A stretch of 23,621 nt of DNA from Hypsibius dujardini (lineage: Eukaryota; Tardigrada; Eutardigrada; Parachela; Hypsibiidae): assembly GCA_001579985.1 (NCBI GenBank), contig LRSR01003270.1, positions 1 to 23,621 on the forward strand. The letters run 5' to 3'. The position numbers and the translations under genes are program-made. Shown here piece by piece: positions 8,468 through 19,594 of this stretch. Every line of letters starts with the position of its first letter. Within the stretch, counting starts at the first letter, position 1. The notes beneath the pieces were generated by a model that saw nothing but the letters and a program-made list of their open reading frames with translations, was not told the origin of the DNA and made no database searches.

Positions 8468-10537
8468 ATGGAGGAGCAAATGACCGTGCTGCAAAGTTTG
8501 TCACTGAAAATCCTACTGAAACCTGCTCCGGAAATTTTGGAAGTATTCCTGTCAGAAATCCAGCATCTCCCCGCGGCCACTGTAACAGAGTTCCAAGACT
8601 GTTTATTATTTCCAGCCCTCAGTTTAATTCGGAAACGAAAAGCAACGTAAGTAAACTTCATAAATTCATAACCCAATTTACGATATGCTGGAGCGGTCAA
8701 AGTTAGAATACATGGTCGGTTGATCGGTTGATTGATTGCCTTTGACGTGCTGGGTCAAAACTAGAATACATGGCTGATCTATTGGTTGATTGATTGTCTT
8801 TGGCGTATTGGAAACCGCTGGTAGAAGTTCTCCATTGATTGATGGATTGACTGCGACTGTACCGCTTGTGCGTCGCTGCCGCTCGCTCCAGTGTATTTCA
8901 ATGTTATTTTTCATCTTTTAACAATTTATCATGCTGATATAAATTGGAGGTTTTTTACTTCTAGGCAGCAGCCTTCACTGGAATTATCTCTTCGAATAGT
9001 GCATCAAGTACTCTCCAAATCTTCCTTGACCACTTGGACGGTCTTCCGTGATATCGTTGGATCTCTCTGTTTGACCACAAATGATTTCCTGACGGATGCC
9101 AGAAAAGGCCCTGGTTTTGACGAAGTCCTGGCCGTTTTACTGATGGAGACGTCCTATGCTGCTTTCAGTTGTCTGGATGACTCAACGTAAGCATTCAGCC
9201 CTGCACTTGATTGATTGATTCAGCCGTGCCCTTGATTGATTGATTCAGCCCTGCACTTGAATGATTGATTCAGCCCTGCACTTGATTGATTGATTGATTC
9301 ATTAATTGATTGATTGATATGCTACACTACACGGAAAGTGCTTAAGTTCGGGTGATTTAATTAATTCGCCGGTTGATATAGTTGTTCACAAGCTCGTCCT
9401 TAATTATAGACTTCTGACCGCCATTAACGACCCAAAGGAACTGAAAATGATCCATGTCCTATGGAGCAATGCTGTGTTCCAGTGCGTGGATTTACTCGGC
9501 AAGACGCCTTCACGGGACGTTCGTTTGTCCTGTCTCCGTTTGCTCAAAGCCACCACGATGGATGCCGTCGGTACGTTAATTCCCTTCTCCCCGAACTCTC
9601 TCCGGCGAAAAAGTCAAACTGTGGCTGGTTCATTTCAGACCGAGTAGATTGCCGTCGTGTTTTCGGCGGTCTTTTTGCCAGTTTCCTGCCCGGCATCACC
9701 GGAGCTTGTCTCTCCCTGGCGAAGGACACAGCAACTCCCTTCGTTGGCCAGGCCGTTCTAGCGGAGACTCTCGCCACATTCTCCACCGTTCTGTGCCTGG
9801 TGTACGGAGATGAGCAAGCGATCGGCCAAGACACCGCGGAACGGACGGTCACGGACGGATTCCCGCCAGATCCTCGCACCGTTGCTTGGGTAGCGGAAAC
9901 CGTTCCCAAAATCTCGTTGTCTCTGCAAAATATGACTCATCTTGCTGCTGTTGATTCAGCGGAAGTGAGACTATCCCTCGTGCTATTCTCAAAGAAGCTC
10001 TTGTCTTCCTGTCTGAAGTGAGTACCTACGTCCCTTGAACTCATCACTTCAGAATTGTACTTCCTGCTCTTCTAATTCCTGTGGGCTACTGTGCATGCAA
10101 ACTCGGTTTAGTGAATCATGTTTTACTTAGGTCTTTACGTACGACTTTTCCCGTCCTCGTCCGACTATTGCTTCCACTTGCTGAGGACGCCTTTGCGAAT
10201 GTGTCCGCGGCTGCCCTCGACGTCCTCCAGTTCTTCAGATCATCCGTGGCCGCGGACGAGTGCGATTTAGTATGGGGATTACTTCAGGAAGACTTCATTA
10301 CGCTGTTGGACTCTCTTCCCTACCTGAGTTCCAACCAGTCGGAGCAGACTTTCATCTCCGCATTGAAGACCTGCTGTGGTTACTGCACACTGTTAGGTAT
10401 GGATGGCATCCGGCCAATCACATGGGTTTGACTTCACCCTGTGTCTGTCTGTCTGTCTGTCTGCCTGCCTGTCCGTCTCTCTGTCTGTCTATCTGTCTGT
10501 CTGCCTGCCTGTCCGTCTGTCTGTCTGTATGTCTGTA

Positions 10538-10578
<41 letters not shown>

Positions 10579-12335
10579 ATCTGTCTGTCTGCCTGTCTGC
10601 TTGTCTGTCTGTTTGTCTATCTGTCTGTCTGCCTGCCTGTCTGTCTGCCTGCCTGTCTGTCTATCTGTCTGTCTGTCTGTTTGCCTGTTTGTCTGTCTGA
10701 TTTTCGATATGTCTACTGTGTGTTTGTGCGGGATAGGTTTAACTTCATAACATGGTTTCTTGTCAATTACAGGATCTCAGTTGGCTGTTCTACTGTCTTC
10801 TGGTGACATGATGGAGCGGTTTACCGACATACTCCTTCATTTGAGCGAATTGGATTACCGCAATGTCGATCTCATGACTTACTCCACCACAGGTTAGACT
10901 GCTCATTTGCAGTCTTATTACATTTCTTTTTTACCCTCTTCCACCTTTCCTCTAGACGTTGCAGACAGTCCTTACACATGCACTCGACTCTCGGGCCGAG
11001 AAACGGCACGCCAGTTTGACCGTCTACTTTTTTGTCTGGGCAAGCAAGGTCTGTCGGCTGGGATCCTGCAACACCTGTCTGGCGTGCTGTCTGACCGCTT
11101 CGACGTTCCCTCCATGAATGGTGTGATCTTCCTCACGAACAACCTCATCAGGAACGCGGAAAAACCCATGCAGGAGCTCCATGCAGTTTCAGTGCTCCTG
11201 CAGCTGTACATCTCGTCCGATTGGTGGACTTTCTCGACTTCCACCCAAGCAGCCATCTTATCTCGACGATGTGTCTTGGACGGTGAAGCGAGCAGCCAGG
11301 GTGCGGATGAACCGAGCCTGCTACGCTATAAGCAACAGGTCGTGGGATTGTGTCTCCTGTTGGATGGACTTGCTGTGACGACTGAGGTACTGTTTGTTTG
11401 TTGACTTACTGTAAGTTCCGAAAGTACAGAACTAGAAGATTTGTCTCGTAAGAAGTATATTCAAAACTGAAATTGGAACCGATCAGCTTGAGCCGGATTA
11501 CTTCCCAATCCCAACCTCAGTGGGCAGGGCTAATGCTAATTTGGTAGAACTCGCGTTTTTGCCAATATGGGCACGTAGCTCCGCCCCCTGGCGACTCCAA
11601 ATATATTTTGATTAAGGCACTTTTGCTTCTCGTTTTGTCTGAGCTTTCCTTGTCATTTTAGGCTTTAGGTAAAACCTCGCAACGGACACTGCACTCCACG
11701 CTGTGTCGACTGCTGGAAAAGACCGTCTCGGAAGTGCCTCTCGTAGAAGCTCACGCCCTGCAGGCACTGAAAAGTTTATCCCGAACTTACGGCTACTCCT
11801 CCGTATCCGAAATGATCGTGGACAACATGGAGTACGTAACCAGCACGGTGCTGATTCGCATTCGCAGCCTCCATCGCCACCCCAAAACGGTCTTCATACT
11901 GCAAGCTGCGTTGAAGCTCAGTTCGCCCGACATCCTGCCAAGTATCTGGAAAATTGTCACTTTCTTGCTGGACAAGCTGGATGAGTTCCACAGCGTTGCA
12001 GCGCTGCCGTTTGTGGTGGTCCTGGCGGCAGTTATTCGTAAAATAGCGGAATGGAACGCGGCGACAGAACCAGCGCTCACTGTTGCGGTACCTGATCGCG
12101 TGGATGAAGCTGTAAGGTACTTGCAAGAAGGTTTTAACCTCCAAAATACTTCTACGGAACTGGATGAAGGCATTTCCGGTCAAGGAGAAGAACCTATTCC
12201 GGACGTAGCGGAGGAGGAAGAGGTGGAGCCTGAAGTACCGACGCACGTCACCTTTACAGTAAACGTAAGTTTCGTTGTGATTGTTTGCCTTGCTGTTGGC
12301 CTGTCTGTCTGTCTGTCTGTCTGTCTTTCTATCTA

Positions 12336-12379
<44 letters not shown>

Positions 12380-13925
12380 CCTGTCTGCCTGTTTGCCTGT
12401 CTACCTGTCTGTCTGCCTGTCTGTCTGTCTGTCTGTCTGCCTGTTTGCCTGTCTGTCTGCCTGTCTGTCTGTCTGCCTGCCTGTCTGTTTATTTGTCTGT
12501 CTGTCTGTCTGTCTATTCGCCTGCTTGTCTGTGTACCTGCTCGGTGTTTTGTGTTTTCGCTGGATGACGTATTCCTGTAATTGGGTGCCAGTAGTTCGCT
12601 TTCTCTTTATTCGTAGTTGATCTGCTGAATATCACGGTTAAATTTATAATTCTGCGATAATGCGTAAGTGGTAGCTAATTCTTTTTTTGCAGATACTTCA
12701 ACGATGTGCGTACCTCTTGCCGGTGGATGACCGAAACTTGCGCACGACCATTTTGGACATTGTTCGCGAGGGATGCTCAATCTTGGGAGCGCATAAAACG
12801 CAACTACTGCCCGTGATCCACAAAGTCTGGACCTCGGTGATATTGCTTCATCGTAGCCCGGATCTGGTGATTTTGAAAAAGGTTTGTCAGCCATTCGCGT
12901 CAATTCCACACACATGGCCACAATTTTTGGTGGCAGACTTCAAGCCAAAAAGGTTGGTCCAAGTTCGAGCCGAATTAAGTCACCGCGCGCACACGTTCTT
13001 GACCACAGCTGACCATGAAGCCTTTACTCAATTGATCGATTGAGTGGCTCAAACTCAGACCACCCTGATGGCTCGAACTCAGACCGCCCTGATGGCTCAA
13101 ACTCAGACCACCCTGTGGGCTCGAACTCAGACCACCCTGTGGGCTCGAACTCAGACCATCCTGATGGCTCAAACTCAGACCATCCTGATGGCTCGAACTC
13201 AGACCACCCTGATGGCTCGAACTCAGACCACCCAAAATTGTGGCCATGTGTGTACGTGTTCGTGCCTATTTGGGAGATCTTTACGAGTCCGCTTAATTGC
13301 AGGCTTTCCTCTGCTTAGTGGAGATGTCCGAGGTTGCCGGGAGTTTCCTGCGACAACGAGTCTCAACCGATATTATTCCAGTGGTTACTCGTGTCTTGGG
13401 AAAAGAGAGGTTCGTAATGGGCTTGACTTCTCGCAGGGTGATTTTTCTCGGAACCTACTTCTGCATCTGTTGCAGACATATTGCGGACCACTGGAGTCCC
13501 ACTGAACAGCTCCTCATCACCTTGCTGACTTCTCTGCCGCGCTTGTTGAAACGCATCGACGCCGAAGACTCGGTCTGCGAAATAGTCGCAGCAGCTGTTT
13601 TGCCATTCCTCTCGCCAGACCAACCCGCGCAGCTGCGTCAGCAGGCCGTGGGATTCTTTCGTGAGCTCGCAGTCCAACAGCCGGACTTGGTCGTCGTCAA
13701 AATGACAGAGGCATGTGACGTTTTGGAAACATTTCACAAGCCCGGTCTTCCTTCCGTAAGTCGGTGAAATATTCTTTGCTGCCGCAAATGCGTCTGCCTC
13801 AAGTAATTTTGTATTTCATTTAGGTGCGTCGAAGAAGAGCTGTCGTTACTGTGCCTGAAGCTGATGTCTGTCATATTTTACAGGACGTTCCTAGTTACAA
13901 AGTTCTCTTCTCTCGCCCGAATTAG
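8468..13925 (+). CDS. TTI1: TELO2-interacting protein 1 (TTI1) homologue
   Basis: Eleven exons join in phase: 8468-8646, 8965-9186, 9410-9570, 9639-10017, 10131-10396, 10773-10892, 10956-11386, 11662-12264, 12693-12881, 13303-13755 and 13824-13925. The total is 3,105 nt, about 1,034 aa (human TTI1 is 1,089). TTI1 is a HEAT-repeat scaffold of the TELO2-TTI1-TTI2 complex, which works with HSP90 and R2TP to mature PIKK kinases (mTOR, ATM, ATR, SMG1, TRRAP). Matches to human, from memory of the family, include LFASFLPGI in exon 4, YGDEQ (human ADEQ), YGYSSVSEMI (human CGYDSLQHLI) and LHRHPKT (human LALHPHTPK) in exon 8, and LGAHKTQLLP (human LQSHKNQLLP) in exon 9. An acidic stretch EEEEVEPE precedes exon 9, where human TTI1 also has an acidic linker. 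Most donors are GTAAGT or close; every intron ends in AG. Exon 10 could be split by a rarely used internal intron, but it is open throughout. The gene looks complete and intact. Confidence 0.96.
8696..8811. repeat. 58-bp direct duplication in TTI1 intron 1
   Basis: Two diverged copies start at 8696 and 8754. Each contains a TAGAATACATGG segment and GGTTGATTGATTG. It lies in intron 8647-8964. Confidence 0.75.
9205..9322. repeat. GATT-rich short tandem repeat in TTI1 intron 2
   Basis: About four copies of CTTGATTGATTGATTCAGCC with CTGCA run into pure GATT repeats. It begins about 20 bp after the exon 2 donor (9187). Confidence 0.85.
10440..10700. repeat. imperfect TCTG array in TTI1 intron 5
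   Basis: About 260 bp of TCTG with GCCTG, TATG, TATC and TTTG variants. It begins about 43 bp after the exon 5 donor at 10397. It stays open in all plus-strand frames because the unit contains no stop; these are not genes. Confidence 0.95.
12299..12533. repeat. imperfect TCTG array in TTI1 intron 8
   Basis: About 235 bp of TCTG with GCCTG and TTTG interruptions. It begins about 35 bp after the exon 8 donor at 12265. It makes the exon 8 frame appear to continue as a Cys-Leu-Ser-Val tail, but the GTAAGT donor and the match of exon 9 to TTI1 show that it is intronic. Confidence 0.95.
12907..13254. mobile_element. inverted-end element of about 350 bp with a 24-bp tandem array
   Basis: The left end CACACACATGGCCACAATTT is mirrored by the right end AAATTGTGGCCATGTGTGTA. 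Eight copies of a 24-bp unit (TGGCTCGAACTCAGACCACC plus CTGA; starts 13045 to 13213) fill the right half. The unit is the reverse complement of the GGGTGGCCCGAGTTTGAGCC motif at 1281-1508. The whole element lies in TTI1 intron 9 (12882-13302), ending about 48 bp before exon 10. It has no protein-coding capacity. Confidence 0.85.
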
Positions 13926-14319
13926 TTTTCTGTGAAAGCACACCGTTAGTGAAGTTTGCGCCTAGCGGTTCATCGAACTTTTGTGATACGATTTTCGTTT
14001 CAAGATTCCAACATTCCAACATTCCAAGTCCCAACACCGGTCAATATGTTTACTCTCTGTCTTGTCACTACCGTATTCTCGCGATCTGAAGGGAGAGCTA
14101 AGCCCCGCCTCCCTGGGTATGACCCTGCGCTCGATTGAACGTTCAATCTGATTCACTCTTCTCTGATTGGCTCATTTCGTACAGCTTACTCGTTCTGCTC
14201 GATTGATTGGTTCGTATCAGATTTCCTCCTCGTTGATTGTTTGATTGTGCATTCGTGCTGTTGCGTTTATTTCCCCCTACAGTGGTAATGTACGGCTGTC
14301 TCGCATCCCAGACAGCACA
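13926..14319. other. TTI1 3' flank
   Basis: There is no gene. The stretch has GATT-rich sequence near 14150-14250 and a GCCCCGCCTCCCTGG block near 14101 that resembles the inner part of the foldback at 221. No AATAAA poly(A) hexamer was found soon after the TTI1 stop. Confidence 0.5.
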
Positions 14320-14602
14320 ACGTACTGTACGCTCCCGATCGCAAGGGTCGATTATGCCCCACCCCCGCTGATTCACGTCAAGCTTCAGCGGATCGTTCAA
14401 TTCGTTCACTTGTCCGTGATTGGCCCGTTGGTTTTTGCGTGACACGCTGTGCTACCTTGCTTGATTGAAATGATGATTTACTATCAAAATGTTGGAGTCA
14501 ATAAGTTTTAAGTGAATCTGAATGAACAATCAAGCGAGCGACGGAATATGTTTTCGGGCCGGACCTAAAATCGACCCTTGAGATCGGGAGCGTACAGTAC
14601 CG
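14320..14602. mobile_element. foldback-type inverted repeat of about 283 bp
   Basis: The arms GTACTGTACGCTCCCGATCG at the left end and CGGGAGCGTACAGTAC at the right end pair over about 31 bp, including GGGTCGAT/ATCGACCC. The interior carries no gene. Confidence 0.7.
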
Positions 14603-14944
14603 TGTATTTGGTTAATTAATTCAGCTTGGAGACAGAATCTGAAAATATCTTCGTGTGATCGACTCGGTCGTTCGTACAAATCTTATGTCGAATTTTAAAA
14701 TGTTAGTATTCACTTTGTATGGCTCAGTTACAAACTATTGTTTGATTGATAGATTGAGCATGTGCGGGGCTTGAGGACTGGTGCGTGTGCGTGTAGAAGA
14801 GAGAGCCACAGTCAGAACTACAGAGTGACCAGTGGTCCTGCAAGTGGATACGCCTAGGTCTCGATCTGTTTTTGGGCGAGGCAAGGAGGGCGGCAGCGAG
14901 AAAGCAGGACAAGAGGCAGGAAGAGGAATGCATCGAGCGCACAC

Positions 14945-14968
14945 TGCCACACACACACACACACACAA
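14945..14968. repeat. CA dinucleotide microsatellite
   Basis: About eleven CA units. A shorter CA run occurs at 15211-15226. The surrounding 14,603-15,010 holds no gene that I can support. Confidence 0.9.
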
Positions 14969-15010
14969 CCCTTCCAGCTGGGCTACTTTCACGTACATGG
15001 TGCATGCAGG

Positions 15011-15118
15011 TAGCTTTAACTAACCGAATTGAGCCATTTGTCCGGTTCACACTTGAATGCCAACCAGTGACCGAGGTAAATGGCTTAATACGGTTAGTTG
15101 AAGGTTTTTGCCACATGT
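15011..15118. mobile_element. small foldback related to the 6010-6411 unit
   Basis: The left part TAACTAACCGAATTGAGCCA pairs with TGGCTTAATACGGTTAGTT at about 15082. It ends GGTTTTTGCCACATGTG, matching the ends of the 6010-6411 element. It is diverged, with one solo-like end. Confidence 0.6.
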
Positions 15119-15257
15119 GAAGAGCGGAGGGGAGGAGTGGTGCTGAAGAAGCGAGGCCTCTTTCTCTCTCCGCCTGTGACAACACCCTGGTCAGTGGGTC
15201 ACACATTCATCACACACACACACACTCAGTGACACACAGCTTAATATCGGACTCCTG

Positions 15258-15418
15258 CAGTGGCGGATTGAGGTCTGCCCGGAAGGGGGTGGCAAGTCTG
15301 CTGGAAGGGTTTTGCCCCCTCCCCCCGCCGGGCCGAGGGGGGCAAGCTTTCACATGTTATAAACCATAAATTTTTTCACGGAAGAGGGCAACGGCCCTAT
15401 CGGCCCAAGCCGCCACTG
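15258..15418. mobile_element. hAT-like MITE, 161 bp
   Basis: It starts CAGTGGCGG and ends CCGCCACTG, a perfect 9-bp terminal inverted repeat of the CAGTGGCG type seen in hAT-superfamily elements. It is flanked by GACTCCTG (15250-15257) and GATTCCTC (15419-15426), an 8-bp duplication matching at 6 of 8 positions, as expected for hAT insertion followed by decay. The interior is G/C-rich and non-coding, so the element would need a transposase from elsewhere. Confidence 0.8.
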
Positions 15419-15426
15419 GATTCCTC

Positions 15427-16004
15427 TATGGCGGACTTTGGTCAGTAGACAACACAGCAAACGGTGCTGCCCCCTGCGGGCGCTTTTGCAGTGGGCGTAG
15501 GACTAGCTCCGATGACCTTACACGGGAATCGGTCCTACTCACTGATCACTGATCGGTCCTGAGTCAGCTGAATTGCGATCAGCTGAGATTTCTTCATCAC
15601 GTTTTTCGCAACAAACTCTGTTTCAAGGTCTCCAGAAATCGTTTCGATCCGGGTGTTTTCGATCGACTTTGTCCTTTTGAACTTCCCTAAAAATGCACAC
15701 CCCACTCCATTTCCTGCTGGCCCAGCGATCCGTCCAAAGTTTTCACCCCCATAGAATGTGGACTTTATCCGCGTGCCCGCGAATCTGGCTTCCATCGAGA
15801 TGACTGCTCCGAAACGGATCGCCTTACGCACGACTCACCTTCAATCCGTATCAAGCCTCTCTCCTCGTGGCAATACCAAATTTTTATCACCTCATTTTTG
15901 CGAGGGTGCGTGTTTGTGTGTGAGTGATGTCCCCGCCGCGACCGCCGAAGAATGGCCGGCATTATTCAGAGTTCTTCAAAGCGCGACGACGGCGTTGTCT
16001 ATTT
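15427..16004. other. no supported gene; unassigned open frame on the minus strand
   Basis: The minus strand is open from 15831 to 15535 (about 98 codons) with ordinary-looking composition. A GTGAGT donor-like site at its lower end (near 15544) and one near 15840 would allow it to be an exon. It has no recognised domain and no clear partner exon, so it is left unassigned. Confidence 0.25.
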
Positions 16005-16015
16005 ATTTAATCGCA

Positions 16016-16172
16016 CTGTGCGCTGCACACTGCGCACTGGGCATTGGGCGCCACGCACTGGGCACTGCGCACTGCGCACTATGCGATGGGCGCCACGCAC
16101 TGGGCACTGGGCACTGCGCACTATGCGATGGGGCGCCACGCACTGGGCACTGGGCGCTGCGCGCTGGGCGCG
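16016..16172. repeat. GC-rich minisatellite (GCACTGGGC units)
   Basis: Short units such as GCACTGGGCACTGCGCACT and ATGCGATGGGCGCCAC are arranged in a higher-order pattern over about 155 bp. The array reads open on both strands as arginine- and histidine-rich frames, which are repeat artefacts. Confidence 0.85.
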
Positions 16173-16659
16173 GCAATGCGCAAAATGGTGTGATTTATTA
16201 TTTTGCTGAGGAGGACGCAGACGCAGACGCAGACTCACGCACTCGCAAGTCGCAACACCAAACGGACATTCGTTTCAGGCATCCACATCATGTCCTGACT
16301 GTTGGTTGAATGGGGAGTGTGACGGATGTTTGGGCCGAGCCTTTTGCTGATTAAATTGTGAGAGCGACCTTCGAGCTTTTTCCCACTCGCGTTCGTTCGT
16401 TCGGTCGACCTGACAAACACGGGGAGTGATCGACACGCGGCGGCGGAGACCTGGAGCTCCCTGACTGAAGTTTGAGCTTGCGGAGAAGCCTGACCTTCCA
16501 ACTTCCATTCGCTACGGCTTTTTCCGCTTCTCTTTCTCGAGGTAAAATCCGCTTCTGCTTTTCCGATGCGCGTGGTTTTACGTGTGAAATTTTAACTGTC
16601 AAGTATGAGCTAGAAATTCGCATGATGTATTTAGATTCTACGCCGAAATCTTTCGAGCC

Positions 16660-16690
16660 CCGAAACCCGAAAAACGCTTTCGGGTTTCGG
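16660..16690. other. perfect 13-bp hairpin
   Basis: CCGAAACCCGAAA, then a five-base loop AACGC, then TTTCGGGTTTCGG. It lies in otherwise featureless sequence (16,191-17,060) with no T-run immediately after it, so there is no reason to call it a terminator. Confidence 0.7.
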
Positions 16691-16739
16691 TTCGGGAAGA
16701 ACGACTCTCGCGTCGGAAATCGTCGGGAAAATTAATTTT

Positions 16740-17060
16740 CTTTTGTTAAAAAAAATTTCTTTTGTTAAAAAAATTATTTATTTTCAACCAGATTCTAGAA
16801 TTCTAAATAAGTTCCAGTAATTTTAATTATTAAGAATACGCTGGAAGCTTTATTGATTTTAAATTGATGAACGGTAAAACCCATAGGTGATGTGAATGTA
16901 GCATGCTTTTTTGCCTTACAGTTATTTATTGATCATTTTTTTATCGGTTCTACCGTTTACAGATGTCCGTGTCTGCTCGACGATACGCAACGAACTCGGA
17001 GCAACACGACCGACCGTCGTATTTCATCGCCCTGACATGACGCACACGACATCTCGCCGG
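16740..17060. other. AT-rich then GC-rich non-coding stretch
   Basis: AT-rich sequence (16,735-16,960, including a duplicated TTTCTTTTGTTAAAAAAA) changes to more GC-rich sequence. No gene is supported. Confidence 0.4.
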
Positions 17061-17082
17061 CTCTCCGTGTGACTTGCCTGGG

Positions 17083-17482
17083 TTGTCTGTCTGCCTGCCT
17101 GCCTGCCTGCCTTGCCTGGATTGTCTGTCTGTCTTGTCTGGGTTGTCTGTCTATCTTGTCTGGGTTGTCTGTCTGTCTTGCCTGGTTGTCTGTCTGTCTT
17201 GCCTTGTTCTCTGTCTGTCTTGTCTGGGTTGTCTGTCTGTCTTGCCTGGGTTGTCTGTCTGTCTTGCCTGGTTGTCTATCTGTCTTGTCTGGGTTGTCTG
17301 TCTGTCTTGCCTGGTTGTCTGGGTTGTTTGTCTGTCTTGTCTGGGTTGTATGGGTTGTCTGTCTGTCTTGCCTGGGTTGTCTGTCTTGTCTGGTTGTCTA
17401 TCTGTCTTGTCTGGGTTGTCTGTCTGTCTTGCCTGGTTGTCTGTCTGTCTTTTCTGGATTGTCTGTCTGTCTTGCCTGTCTG
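17083..17482. repeat. TCTG-derived minisatellite with 22-25 bp units
   Basis: Units of the form GTCTGTCTGTCTTGCCTGG plus GTT recur about sixteen times in slightly variable lengths. It is a higher-order derivative of the TCTG array. The long open frames across it are low-complexity artefacts. Confidence 0.9.
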
Positions 17483-18371
17483 CCGCTCCCGGATACCGGC
17501 TTCCAAACTCAAACTGCAGCTTACTCTCCCAAAGCTGTCTCACTCTGTCCGCGCACACCTCCGGCGGAAACGCTCAACTTCCGGTTAGGGGCGGCGCTCC
17601 CTTCATCAGTTCCTAATCTCGGTAAGCGGCGCCTCTTAACAAACGGGTCGGGTACTGTGTCTGCCATTCACCCCCCCCCACCTCCTTTCAAGAAACTCGG
17701 GAGACCAACCCGATCGGAGTGTAACTTGTTTAAGGTTTTCGCCCGCTTTTTGGGAGGGAATAAGAATGTGTGGCGGGAAGGGTTAATCGAGCGAGCTCGT
17801 GGACCCTCAGACAGACAAACAGCATTGCTAGAGAGGTACGTCAGTAGCGGGTATTGCGCGCGCGCGAGTAATGTGAGCCGTAGGCGCCACCCACGCGTGT
17901 AAAATGTTTAAAAATAATTGTCGGCTTCGGGGATTAGGAAGGGGGGATCAGTATTTAGAATTAGATGCTACAAATATAAATAGTGGATATGTGTAGTCTA
18001 CAGAGGAAGAGGAAGGGCATATATAGACCGGAGGAACGACCGCGAAACGGTTGTGCGTATGTCCACATCCCAATCCCCGGGAACGGGGCATTTAAAATTG
18101 CCGCTGATTAAAATGCTATCTTCGATCGTCTGCCCCTGACAATATCTGCTTTTTTAGCACTTTAAAGGGGGTAAAAAAGGGCGCCGCATTCCCCCGTTGA
18201 TCGATCCTTTTAATCAATTGACGGTAGTCGCCTTTACCGGCGTTTATCGACCTCGCGGGCATGAGTGGTGACTATTTTAATAGCCTCGTATGGTGGAGGA
18301 AATATGAATCGAGGTCTTCACGTACCGACATGTACCCAGGTTGCGATTAATTATGTCTGGAGAGCCTCCCA
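17483..18371. other. non-coding stretch, no supported gene
   Basis: GC-rich sequence with a CCCCCCCC run near 17,672 and an alternating GCGCGCGCG run near 17,857. A CATATATAG TATA-like string occurs near 18,018. No exon with both splice signals and a recognisable product was found. Confidence 0.4.
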
Positions 18372-18439
18372 GTCTGTCTGTCTGTCTGTCTGTTTGCCTG
18401 TATTCTGCCTGTCTATCCGTCTGTCTGTCTGTCTGTCTA

Positions 18440-18475
<36 letters not shown>

Positions 18476-18567
18476 ACTGTCTGTCTGTTTGTTTGCCTGT
18501 CTTTCTGCCTGCCTGCCTGCCTACTGTCTGTCTGCTTGTCTGTCTGTCTGTTTGCCTGTCCGTCTGT
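18372..18567. repeat. imperfect TCTG array
   Basis: About 195 bp of TCTG with GCCTG and TTTG variants. On its right an open plus-strand frame continues to a TGA near 18,741 with no recognised motif. Confidence 0.95.
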
Positions 18568-19540
18568 GGGAGTTGGCAGGTGTGTTTCATGTTTTTGTTT
18601 GGCGATACAATAATCAGGCGAACGGTCGGCCATGTTGACAATACCACCGTCAGGTCACCAGCAGTCGGTTCCGCCCGTTTGGGAACGGCTGATGATGCGG
18701 CAGCAACCGGTGCTGTACTCTCGGACGGCGATTACGTATGAACATAGATGGCGCGAAGTTGAAGTGTATGTGTGTGTGTCTGTGTATGAGTGAGTAATAC
18801 TCCTGACGACGGCACAGTGTCTGAGTAATTCATCTGCAATTTGGATATTCGATTATTAATTTCTTTTCAACGAACCCCGGCAACGAGGACGACGGCGGGG
18901 CTCTTGTCTGAATCATCCGCACTTTCCCCGGAAGGACGTGCGCGCGCGACTGGCGTTAGGTGACTTTTACTTTCCTACGGAGATGGATCAGCATTTTGAC
19001 TGAGTGCGGCGCTCGTCGTCATCCGGCAATCCTCATCGGTCTCCGGATCGCGACACAGCAATAAACATGACGACGGCGAGTCGCGCGCCGCCGCGCTGAC
19101 CGATTTGACTTGCGTAGGTTCGCTTTCGGTGCTATGTCAATGATGCGATATGATCCCGTTGAAAACAGGGTCTGTGAAATGTGATGCATTTTTCACGAGG
19201 CTCCATCTCGACATTAGTGTTATGTCAACGGAAAAGGTCGATCCTCCTCCTCCACCGTCTTCACTTCACAAATAGTCCCATGATTGTTTCCCGAGGCTCA
19301 ACAGTTATCAATCGTAATCGCGTCCGCAGAGCGGGGGGATCAGTCAGATCGTTATAAGGTGCCTGTATGGATCGACAATCCATTGGTCTTCGAGTTTGTA
19401 CGGGCTGCTGGGTACCTGCGGATCGGAAGAGACCGTCAACTTGAAATTGCCAGACTTTTTCTGATGTAATCGGACTGATCTCTGAAATTGTAAGTGTACC
19501 CCGTTCATTGATTTTCTGTTGTTGTTTTTTTCTAAATGAT

Positions 19541-19541
<1 letters not shown>
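18568..19541. other. CpG-rich non-coding stretch
   Basis: The stretch 18,870-19,120 is rich in CG dinucleotides (for example GTCGCGCGCCGCCGCGCTGA near 19,080) and could be promoter-like. Short open frames around 19,260-19,470 exist on both strands but contradict each other, and none is convincing. Confidence 0.35.

Positions 19542-19594
<53 letters not shown>

Noticed and set aside
10441-10806. Long open frames encoding repeated Cys-Leu-Ser-Val, here and at 3671, 12281, 17069, 18341, 20737 and others
   Set aside because: They are translations of TCTG/CAGA arrays, which contain no stop in any frame on one strand. Several lie inside introns of well-supported genes.
12975-13247. Serine-rich repeat protein on the minus strand (and Asp/Ser/Asn repeats on the plus strand)
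   Set aside because: This is the 24-bp array inside an inverted-end element in TTI1 intron 9. It is open in several frames on both strands, which indicates a repeat artefact.
13387-13440. Possible extra intron inside TTI1 exon 10 (GTTCGT to TCTCGCAG)
   Set aside because: Splicing it would shift into a frame that stops near 13,505, before the segment that matches TTI1. The unspliced frame stays open and matches.
15535-15831. 98-codon minus-strand open frame
   Set aside because: The composition is coding-like and donor-like GTGAGT sites exist, but no start, partner exon or family was found. It is mentioned only as unassigned.
16016-16172. Possible CRISPR-like or structured RNA array in the GC-rich repeat
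   Set aside because: The units are short, adjoining and variable, with no unique spacers, in a eukaryotic setting. It is a minisatellite.
18568-18741. Plus-strand frame of about 50 codons after a TCTG array, ending in TGA
   Set aside because: The acceptor before it (GTTGGCAG) is weak and no upstream exon joins it. There is no recognised domain.
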